From an uncultured Ellagibacter sp. (GTDB lineage Bacteria; Actinomycetota; Coriobacteriia; Coriobacteriales; Eggerthellaceae): a DNA stretch of 15,315 nucleotides. How positions within the stretch are numbered: position 1 is the stretch's first letter; each line of letters opens with the position of its first letter. Shown one piece after another: positions 1 to 6,332 of this stretch. Under the pieces are notes generated by a model. It did not search any database, was not told the origin of the DNA, and saw nothing but the letters and a program-made list of their open reading frames with translations. The stretch is from contig CAKUIV010000036.1 in assembly GCA_934661105.1 (NCBI GenBank), forward strand, positions 1-15,315, read 5' to 3'. Position numbers and translations under genes: made by a program.

Positions 1-2709
1 GCCGTGCAGAAGACGGTCGAGGCGGGCGAAAGCGTGACGCTCGTCGCTGTGCCCGACGACGGCTACGACTTCGCGGGATGGTACGAATACGACGATGAAG
101 GCACGGTGAAAGATGCGGAGCCGTTAAGCGCCGATGCGAGTTGGACATTCTACCCCGAGCGCGACACGAAGGTGATCGCGCGCTTCGCCGAGAAGGCGAA
201 GCTTCGGGTGAGCGCTACGGCGGAAAACGGCACGGTTGAGCCGTCGTCGGTCGAGGTGGCGCCGGGTGGAGACGCCGCGTTCGTGGCAATGCCCGATAAC
301 GGTTGCTATCTGGACCATGCAAGTGCGACGGAAACGGCGGTCGAGGGCGAAACCGCGCCTTCGCACAACTTCGATATCTCCGATTATGCGGGCGGAAGCT
401 ATACGTTGACCTTGGAGAATATCGAAACGCCGCAGGCGCTTTCGTTTGCGTTCGCCAAGGCGGGGGCGCCGATGGTGACCATGCAGCCGCAAAGCGCGAC
501 GGTTTACAAGGACGATAAGGTCACGCTGTCGGTCGCGGCGGATGCGGCTTTTGACGTGCTCGCCCATGAGGATGAATCGACCGGAGCGGCGGCGAGCCAC
601 GAGCTTGCGTACCAGTGGTACCGCGTCGGCGCCAACGACGAAGGCGTTGCGATCGAGGGCGCCACGTCGAGCTTGCTTTCCATCTCAGAAGCAAGCGAAG
701 GCGACGCGGGAGCGTACTACTGCCGCGTAACGCAAAAATATCTGGGTACGGAAACGATCGTCGATACCGAGTCTGCCGTTATCTCGCTCGCGCAACCTGA
801 AGAGCTCGTGTTCAACGCAACCGAGCTGCCGCTTGCCACGGCGTGGAGCGGCTACAGCGCGGACATCGCGCCCGCGACGGGAGGCGTGGCGCCGTATACC
901 TACACGCTCGCCGAGGGAAGCTCACTGCCGAAAGGCGTTGCGATCGAGGGGCTCGGCGGGAGCAGCGTGCCGCTTTCGGTTGCGGGCGAGCCGCAGGAAA
1001 CGGGCGCGTTCGGCTTCGACATCGTATGCACCGACAGTAAGGAAATTAAGAAGAAAGCGCATTTCACACTTATCGTGAAACCGCAGGTGGCAAAGCTTTC
1101 GTTCTCGAAACCGTATCGCGTGTATAACGGGGAGCCGCAAACGCCGACGCTCTCCGGCATTCCCGAGGGCCTTGAGGGCGTGGTTGCCTACGCCTACACG
1201 GGGACGGGCGATACACGCTATTCGGACAGCGTGCCGCCTGTCGATGCCGGTACCTATCGTGTGGTGGCGACGCTTCGCAGCAACGGCTACGTCGGGCGTG
1301 CGACGGCGGATTATCAAATCATAGAAAGACCTGTCTACATCAGCGTCACGGCCGAAGATGCGACATACGACGGCGAGCCGCATGGCGCGACGGTGAGCGT
1401 GCCGAGCTTGGAACCTTCCGACTACACGGTGACCTACACAGGTGTCGAGGGCACGGAATACGGCCCCACGTCGACCGCCCCGCGCGATGCCGGCGCTTAC
1501 GAGGTTGCAGTGTGCGTGACCAATCCGAACTATCAAGGGCGGAAGTCCGAGGAGTTCACGATTTCACCCGCATCGCAGGAAATTACGGGCACGACGGACT
1601 ATGCGGCCACCTACGGCGACGCCGGGTTCGCGTTCGACAACACGGCCAAGACTCCGGTCACCTTTGAAGTCGCGCCGAGCAACGAGGGCGCGCCCGACCC
1701 GATTTCGGTACAGGGAAGCTATGCCTCGATCGAAGCGGCGGGCACGGCGAAGGTGATTGCGCGCGCGGCGGCCTCTCGCAACTACCTTGCTGCTTCCGAT
1801 GTGGAGCTTACGGTTACCGTTTCTCCTGCCAAGATGCTCGTCATCGTGCATGATGCCGAGCGAGTCGAAGGGGAAGCGAATCCCGAGTTCTCATCCGATT
1901 TGATCAGCCCTGCAGACACGTCGGGCGTGGTTGTCGCGTACTCATGCGAGGCGAACGCATCGTCGCCGGCGGGCGAGTATGCGATCAACGCAAGCGTTTC
2001 TGATCCGAATTTCTCGGCGACTGTGGAACCTGGGACGCTGACGGTGACGGCGAAGCCGACGCCCGATCCGGGTCCGACTCCTGATCCCGACCCTGACCCT
2101 GATCCGACGCCCGACCCAGGCCCCAGCCCGGTTGACCCGGACGACCCGAATCCTCCGGCTCCGACGCCCGATCCGGATAATCCAGATAATCCCGACGGGC
2201 CCGATAATCCGGATAATCCAGATACGCCGGACAATCCCGATGGCCCCGATGACCCGAGCTATCCCGACAATCCGAGCGACCCAGGAAACCCGAGCGGGCC
2301 GAGCGACCCCGTAAACCCTGATAACGGTCAAGGGGATTCCGACGGCCCCGTGAATCCGGGTGATTCGGGCAGCTCGAATGACTCCAGCAAGTCGAGAGGT
2401 CAAACGGGCGATGCGGCTTCCGGCTCCGCGGCGACCCTGGAAGAGAAAGCGGGCTCAAACGTCTCAGGCGATTCGAAGCGTGACGGCCAAACCAACGGTT
2501 CGTCAAGCTCCAGCGAGTCTGATGCGGCGAACTCCGGCGATGCTGACGCGCAGGGCGGCTCGAACCGCTCCGGCACGTCGACGGACGCCAGGCAAGCTTC
2601 GAATCGCATCATCCCTGTCGTGGCGGGTGCGGCCATCGCGGTTGCCGTGCTTGGCGGCGTCGCAGCAGCTTCGGTCGTCTTCGTCCGCCGCCGCAAGATT
2701 CCGAAATAG
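1..2709 (+). CDS. Large modular surface protein, C-terminal part (5' truncated by window edge)
   Basis: The frame is open from base 1, so the real start lies upstream; a GTG at base 4 is not preceded by a visible ribosome binding site in the window. Numbering from that GTG, about 901 residues are present. Residues 1-110 contain two InlB-like/'bacterial repeat' modules (VTLVAVPDDGYDFAGW, then a degenerate copy). Residues 155-262 are Ig-like (YQWYR ... GDAGAYYCRV). Residues 265-360 look like a second beta-sandwich module. Residues 363-680 hold three or four MBG-like modules, two with the hallmark DAGTY/DAGAY and a YNGEP/YDGEP motif. Residues 685-774 are a Pro/Asp/Asn repeat spacer, 775-868 are Ser/Gly/Asp-rich, 869-894 form a transmembrane helix, followed by RRRK. 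No LPXTG-like sortase motif precedes the helix, so direct membrane anchoring is likely. It is probably an adhesin or other surface-exposed protein; ligand unknown. It ends at a strong hairpin. Confidence 0.85.
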   Translation, partial: AVQKTVEAGESVTLVAVPDDGYDFAGWYEYDDEGTVKDAEPLSADASWTFYPERDTKVIARFAEKAKLRVSATAENGTVEPSSVEVAPGGDAAFVAMPDNGCYLDHASATETAVEGETAPSHNFDISDYAGGSYTLTLENIETPQALSFAFAKAGAPMVTMQPQSATVYKDDKVTLSVAADAAFDVLAHEDESTGAAASHELAYQWYRVGANDEGVAIEGATSSLLSISEASEGDAGAYYCRVTQKYLGTETIVDTESAVISLAQPEELVFNATELPLATAWSGYSADIAPATGGVAPYTYTLAEGSSLPKGVAIEGLGGSSVPLSVAGEPQETGAFGFDIVCTDSKEIKKKAHFTLIVKPQVAKLSFSKPYRVYNGEPQTPTLSGIPEGLEGVVAYAYTGTGDTRYSDSVPPVDAGTYRVVATLRSNGYVGRATADYQIIERPVYISVTAEDATYDGEPHGATVSVPSLEPSDYTVTYTGVEGTEYGPTSTAPRDAGAYEVAVCVTNPNYQGRKSEEFTISPASQEITGTTDYAATYGDAGFAFDNTAKTPVTFEVAPSNEGAPDPISVQGSYASIEAAGTAKVIARAAASRNYLAASDVELTVTVSPAKMLVIVHDAERVEGEANPEFSSDLISPADTSGVVVAYSCEANASSPAGEYAINASVSDPNFSATVEPGTLTVTAKPTPDPGPTPDPDPDPDPTPDPGPSPVDPDDPNPPAPTPDPDNPDNPDGPDNPDNPDTPDNPDGPDDPSYPDNPSDPGNPSGPSDPVNPDNGQGDSDGPVNPGDSGSSNDSSKSRGQTGDAASGSAATLEEKAGSNVSGDSKRDGQTNGSSSSSESDAANSGDADAQGGSNRSGTSTDARQASNRIIPVVAGAAIAVAVLGGVAAASVVFVRRRKIPK
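2056..2325 (+). repeat. Pro/Asp/Asn-rich tandem repeat region within the surface protein gene
   Basis: The DNA repeats short units encoding PDP, then DNP, PDNPDG and similar motifs (about 90 residues). The unit is degenerate at the nucleotide level (ccggataat, cccgacaat, ccggacaat variants). This type of extended acidic/proline spacer usually carries the globular head of a surface protein through the cell wall. It is a likely site of length variation between strains by slippage or recombination. Confidence 0.8.
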
Positions 2710-2736
2710 CGAAGGTTCAACGAAGGCGCGAGGCGC

Positions 2737-2774
2737 AGTGGGGGGCAGGCGCGGTTAACCGGCCTGCCCCCACT
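2737..2774. terminator. Very stable hairpin between convergent genes, probable bidirectional terminator
   Basis: The left arm at 2737-2750 (AGTG, then Gs and CAGGC) pairs with 2762-2774 (GCCTGCCCCCACT), with one extra G on the left. The loop continues as CGG-TTAA-CCG, so nearly the whole element is paired. Neither side has a run of T. It sits between the end of the surface protein gene (2709) and the end of the opposing operon (2971), where a shared terminator would be expected. Confidence 0.6.
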
Positions 2775-2970
2775 TGCTTGTCCGATTATGGCCAAGCGCG
2801 ATCGTTTCGATTCCTATACTTCTTTCAGCGAACAGAAGTTCGACAATCTGTTAGTTGAAAAGAAGCGAAATGAAGGAAACGAGGCCGAGAATCCGCGAGG
2901 TTTCGAAGGTTTGCCGCAGGATCGTCCGTCCGGGCTGCTCGCTCGAAACGCCCAGGACGCCAGAGCGAAA

Positions 2971-3735
2971 CTAGTCGTCGCTCAAGTCCTCGTCGTGGCT
3001 CACTTCGATCGGGTCGTCTTCGATATCGAGTCCTTGGGTGTCGTCGGTTGTGGCAGTGGTCTGCGCGTTCGCGTCAGTTGCGGCAGTGGTGCCATCCTTG
3101 GTGGAGGAATTCGCGGCGGCGAGCTCTTCTTCGTTCGCCTTCAGGTCTTCCTCGAGCTTTTCGAGGCGGCGCTTCTCTTCCTCTTCCTCGGCTTTGTCGC
3201 GCGCGGCGGCGGTTGGGTCTTCGGCGTTGTAGTAGTATGTTTGCAGGTCGAGCGTCGACACCATGCGGTTCGCGGTTTTCCCTTGGTAGGTCACGTATCC
3301 GATCTTTCCACTGAGCAGGAGCGTCGCCGCGCTGAATTCCTCCAGGTCAAGGTGGTGCAGCACGCTCGTGCCCCCGTCGCCGAACACTACTTTCACATCG
3401 ACGACGTAGCTGCCATCATCGCTTGTTGTCCCATTTTTGGGAATGTACACGTTTGCGTCTTCTCCGTCTTTCAGGTGCGCGTCCGATGACATCATGTTCG
3501 CGGAGAAGCCGTCTTCGCCCGGCAGTTTCACCGCCATGCTCACGACCGATTTCCCCGAACTGTTCGAAAGCTCGATGCAGTAGGCCCCTTCCGCCTTCTC
3601 GCCGATTTCAAGCGTTTGCGTTTGGGACGCGCTGTCCGTCTGCTCCTGCTGGCAGGCTGAAAGACCGCATGCCAGGCAGATGGCCAAGACGAGTGCGGCT
3701 ACGGGTCGGGCGAGACGGAAGGGGGTGGAAGCCAT
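2971..3735 (-). CDS. Lipoprotein with charged helix and acidic tail, last gene of the molybdoenzyme operon
   Basis: The protein has 254 residues. The N-terminus is a lipoprotein signal: positive residues R7 and R10, a hydrophobic stretch, and lipobox L25-S26-A27-C28, so it should be lipidated on C28 and held on the outer face of the membrane. Residues 40-170 form a compact region predicted to be mostly beta strand (SGKSVVSMAVKLPG, VDVKVVFGDGG). Residues 178-208 are a strongly charged Glu/Lys/Arg helix, likely a coiled coil. The last 45 residues are Thr/Ala-rich and then very acidic (ending DEDLSDD). I do not recognise a named family. The start at 3735 has an AAAGG ribosome binding site about 8 nt upstream. 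It lies 66 nt after the cytochrome b gene, across a hairpin, and may be expressed at a lower level than the genes before it. A role in assembly or substrate delivery for the reductase is only an inference from position. Confidence 0.8.
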   Translation of the reverse strand: MASTPFRLARPVAALVLAICLACGLSACQQEQTDSASQTQTLEIGEKAEGAYCIELSNSSGKSVVSMAVKLPGEDGFSANMMSSDAHLKDGEDANVYIPKNGTTSDDGSYVVDVKVVFGDGGTSVLHHLDLEEFSAATLLLSGKIGYVTYQGKTANRMVSTLDLQTYYYNAEDPTAAARDKAEEEEEKRRLEKLEEDLKANEEELAAANSSTKDGTTAATDANAQTTATTDDTQGLDIEDDPIEVSHDEDLSDD

Positions 3736-3760
3736 AAGGAAACCTTTCGGGAAGGGGGAA

Positions 3761-3793
3761 GCCGGCTCTGCGCTTCCGCGAAGCGGAGCCGGC
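3761..3793 (-). terminator. Intergenic hairpin between cytochrome b gene and lipoprotein gene
   Basis: GCCGGCTC (3761-3768) pairs with GAGCCGGC (3786-3793), and inside it CGCTT (3771-3775) pairs with AAGCG (3781-3785), leaving a 5-nt loop and a 2-nt bulge, 13 pairs in all. In the operon direction it is followed by pyrimidine-rich sequence (CTTCCCCCTT) but no true T run. A partial terminator or an mRNA-stabilising 3' end that lowers expression of the distal lipoprotein gene is the likeliest reading. Confidence 0.45.
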
Positions 3794-3801
3794 GAATCGT
3801 T

Positions 3802-4695
3802 TTACTTGATGAGGCCCGCGAGATAGGGCTTGTCGCACTGCGGCTCGCTCAAAGGGCAGTGCTTCTTGCAGAGCGGGCAGGGCGTGTTCGCAAGATCGTC
3901 GCTCGAGGAACTGCTTTCGTCGTCCTCCGCTGCGGATGCGACTGAATTTGCCGAGCCGGTTTCTCGAGAGCTTTCGGCGGTTTTCGCCTGCGAAGCCGAT
4001 GGCTCGGACCCAGCCGACGACGCGGAACCCGTCGACGACGGAGTGCCAGCCGACGAAGCGGAACCAGAGGTGGAACCCGTCCCCGAACCCGTGCTTCCGC
4101 CGTTCACAGCAGACGCAGAACCTGCTTCTTGAACCTGTTCGGCATCCGCACCCGCAAACAGCTCGAGCGAGTTGAACCCGACGATGCCGAGTGCGACCGA
4201 GCCCACGCCCGCCGCAATCGTCACGCCTCGCCCGATGGCGGCGCGTTTGCCCGGGTCGAAGGGGATGTTCAGGTGCTTCAGGATGCTTGCCCAGTGCATG
4301 GCGAGGTGCACGACGGCGAGGATGCACAGCAGATACGAGCTCACCTTGTGCACATTGAGCCACATGCTGCTCATCACCTTGGGGGCGAGCCCCGCCTGAT
4401 AGAGCAGCCTGCTGATAGGAACCGAGCTCACCGCGAGCACCGCGCAGTCGATGCCGAGCAGCACGGCGACGACGAACAGGGAAAGCTGGCCCTTTTTCGC
4501 CTCGGCCGACTCGACCATCTGCGCCGTGCCCCTCATCCATCCGAACGAGTTCACGATATGCGCCACGATGAGCACGAGGAATACGACGCCGATTATCTCA
4601 TGCGCTACGACGCCGGTGAGCTGCACGAGCATCGCCGCCACGAGCAGGATGGTCAAAAGAGCGTCGAGCGCCATCTTCGCGTTTTTCTTCTTCAT
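3802..4695 (-). CDS. DUF4405-like membrane cytochrome b with Cys-rich C-terminal tail
   Basis: The protein has 297 residues. The first 180 are membrane-embedded: helices at about 8-28, 32-52, 72-95 and 115-140, plus a possible fifth at 155-178. Histidines H32, H46, H116, H130 and H134 lie in or next to these helices, the pattern of a di-heme b561/DUF4405-type quinol-interacting protein. Residues 190-270 are a low-complexity Ser/Gly/Ala linker. The end holds C273, C276, C280 and C287 (CPLCKKHCPLSEPQC), which could bind a metal or an iron-sulfur cluster. No NrfD/DmsC-type anchor is encoded nearby, so this protein is the best candidate for passing electrons from menaquinol to the iron-sulfur subunit. 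It starts 45 nt after the TorD gene; the ribosome binding site is weak (GAAAG). Heme content and partner are inferred. Confidence 0.82.
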   Translation of the reverse strand: MKKKNAKMALDALLTILLVAAMLVQLTGVVAHEIIGVVFLVLIVAHIVNSFGWMRGTAQMVESAEAKKGQLSLFVVAVLLGIDCAVLAVSSVPISRLLYQAGLAPKVMSSMWLNVHKVSSYLLCILAVVHLAMHWASILKHLNIPFDPGKRAAIGRGVTIAAGVGSVALGIVGFNSLELFAGADAEQVQEAGSASAVNGGSTGSGTGSTSGSASSAGTPSSTGSASSAGSEPSASQAKTAESSRETGSANSVASAAEDDESSSSSDDLANTPCPLCKKHCPLSEPQCDKPYLAGLIK

Positions 4696-4740
4696 TTCGA
4701 GCTTTCAACCTCGCCTTGCTTCAGCCAACCGCTCACGATG

Positions 4741-5463
4741 CTACACCGCAGCCAAGGTGAAATCGATGAGGCTCTTGAAGAAACCGTATTCGGTGTAGGT
4801 ATGGATCTTTTCGGAGAACTGCGCGCTCCACGGGTCGAGGAATTCCTGCTTGAAATCCTCGTAGGCGCACGCCATGTCCTTGCTGCCCGTTTGCTCGAAC
4901 GTCTTCGCCAAAAGCGACATGAAGGTGAGCAGATAGCGAATGTGGTCGGGCATATCGTGCTCGTCGTCTTTGATCTGAAGGCCGAACTGCGCGTAGAGGT
5001 CTTCCACGGCGACAGCGGTGGGGCCGAAGATCTGGTCGGCGCCATCGGTGTAGAACGAGGCGTAGGGCGGGGCGTACATCTTGAACGACCCGATGAACAG
5101 CCGAGTGTAGTCGAGCTGCACCATGTCTGCACCGACGACGACCTCGTCGCTTTCGTCATAGGCCGAAAGCGCATGCTCGAGCGCGGCGACCTCGTCGCGG
5201 TACTCGGCAAGCGCCGGGTCGCCTTCCATGCGGGAAAGCTCGGCAGCAACCGAGTCGGCCCCGCCTTCAGGGTACTTCCACAGAAGCGCGAGCTTTTCCA
5301 GCAGCGTCGACGGCGCGACGCGCGGTACGGGTCGCGCGTCGTATTCGGCGTCGTCATCGATCGGATCGGCCTCGCTCGCACCTTCGCAGTCGGCGACCAT
5401 GCGCTGGTATTCTTCGGGAACCTCGTCGACGATCTCGTCGGTTCGGTCGGTGGGTTCGTTCAT
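4741..5463 (-). CDS. TorD/DmsD-type molybdoenzyme chaperone
   Basis: From the ATG at 5463 the protein has 240 residues, close to the TorD/NarJ family length. Family marks are visible: the DYTRLFIG segment (118-125), APPY (131-134), and the MPDHIRYLLTFMSLL helix (171-185) with its conserved PDH. Such proteins bind the Tat signal of the partner reductase, hold it until the molybdopterin cofactor is inserted, and so act as export proofreaders. An upstream ATG at 5544 would add 27 Arg/Lys-rich residues that overlap an intergenic inverted repeat, so the internal start is preferred; AGGA precedes it by about 11 nt. The first 50 residues are acidic and not part of the core fold. It lies 161 nt after the iron-sulfur subunit gene in the same direction. 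Confidence 0.88.
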   Translation of the reverse strand: MNEPTDRTDEIVDEVPEEYQRMVADCEGASEADPIDDDAEYDARPVPRVAPSTLLEKLALLWKYPEGGADSVAAELSRMEGDPALAEYRDEVAALEHALSAYDESDEVVVGADMVQLDYTRLFIGSFKMYAPPYASFYTDGADQIFGPTAVAVEDLYAQFGLQIKDDEHDMPDHIRYLLTFMSLLAKTFEQTGSKDMACAYEDFKQEFLDPWSAQFSEKIHTYTEYGFFKSLIDFTLAAV

Positions 5464-5496
5464 GGGTCTCGTCTTTCCTGTCTTGTCTCTCGGTTT

Positions 5497-5561
5497 CCTT
5501 CGCCTCGAAGGCCGTATATCTCGGTTTACGCTTCCGAGACACACGGCCCTTGAGGCGAAGG
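5497..5561. repeat. Long composite inverted repeat between iron-sulfur subunit and chaperone genes
   Basis: The 19-nt arm at 5497-5515 is complementary to 5543-5561 at 17 of 19 positions. Nested inside, TCTCGG (5519-5524) pairs with CCGAGA (5534-5539). No T run follows on either strand. It falls in the 161-nt gap inside the operon. Plausible roles are an RNA processing or stability element that sets subunit stoichiometry, or a member of a dispersed REP-like family. Confidence 0.65.
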
Positions 5562-5624
5562 GCAGGGCCGCACGTTCGCCTTTCGGCTGGCCGCACGGCT
5601 CTGCCTCCTTCGTTTTATACCTTG

Positions 5625-6332
5625 TTACCAGGTCTTATGGAACTCGCGCATGTAGTACACGGCGGGCTCGGTGCCCTCTTCGGGCAGAAGCGTCTCCATC
5701 TTGTAGGACTGCATCAAATCGTACAGGGTGGAATCGTAGACGTTCTCCACGTCGCCGAACACGCGCGCGCCTGCCGGGCACGCGTCCACGCAGTAGGGGT
5801 TGTCGCCGTTGTAGACCAGCTGCTTGCACATCTGGCACTTGAGCGGTGCACCCGGCTCCGTTATCGGCAGGTCGTAGTCGTCGAGGATGGGGTCGTGGCA
5901 CGGGTAGGCCGACCCGGTCGCTTCCTTCAGCGCCGCGCCCGACCCGGTGCAGCCCTCGATGAGCTCGGGCACGCCTGCGACATCGCTTGCTGCCGTGTTC
6001 TCCGGCGCGCGCGTGATCTGGCCGTATGGGCATGCCTGCGCGCACAGCCCGCATGCCAGGCACTTGCTCGGATCGTGCACCGTGAGCCCGTACTCGTCCT
6101 TGTGCATGGCGGCGGTGGGGCAGGCGGCCACGCAGGGCGCGTTCGTGCAATGGTTGCACATCGTGATCTTGTAGCTGTACTTGGTCTTGGGGAACTTGCC
6201 CGTCGTGGTGGCGACGTGATGGGTCAGAAACACGCCCGTCGGCACCTCGTTGTGCGTTTTGCACGCGATCTCGCAAGCTGCGCAGCCGACGCACTTGTGC
6301 TGGTCGATGATCATGATATAGCGCGTCTTCAT
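5625..6332 (-). CDS. DmsB-like 4x[4Fe-4S] electron-transfer subunit
   Basis: The protein has 235 residues and all sixteen cysteines expected for four [4Fe-4S] clusters: C14/C17/C20/C24, C59/C62/C67/C71, C91/C94/C97/C101 and C166/C169/C181/C185. This is the standard DmsB/PhsB/NrfC-type subunit that passes electrons between a membrane quinol oxidase and the molybdopterin subunit. It has no signal peptide and would be exported together with the catalytic subunit. Between the third and fourth cysteine sets there are 64 residues, clearly more than in E. coli DmsB, including extra cysteines C128 and C145. Its ATG overlaps the stop codon of the catalytic subunit gene (TAATG), so translation is probably coupled and the two proteins made in equal amounts. 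Confidence 0.95.
   Translation of the reverse strand: MKTRYIMIIDQHKCVGCAACEIACKTHNEVPTGVFLTHHVATTTGKFPKTKYSYKITMCNHCTNAPCVAACPTAAMHKDEYGLTVHDPSKCLACGLCAQACPYGQITRAPENTAASDVAGVPELIEGCTGSGAALKEATGSAYPCHDPILDDYDLPITEPGAPLKCQMCKQLVYNGDNPYCVDACPAGARVFGDVENVYDSTLYDLMQSYKMETLLPEEGTEPAVYYMREFHKTW

Noticed and set aside
2056..2325. Regular short repeats resembling a CRISPR array
   Set aside because: Units are in-frame multiples of three encoding Pro/Asp/Asn, with no unique spacers and no constant repeat of CRISPR length.
2788..3489. Plus-strand open frame starting in the convergent intergenic region
   Set aside because: The first 60 codons lie in non-coding sequence and look plausible, but the rest is antisense to the lipoprotein gene and no ribosome binding site precedes the ATG.
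4129..5553. Plus-strand open frame (474 codons) across the cytochrome b and chaperone genes
   Set aside because: It spans two real opposing genes and the inverted repeat between genes, and shows no recognisable domain.
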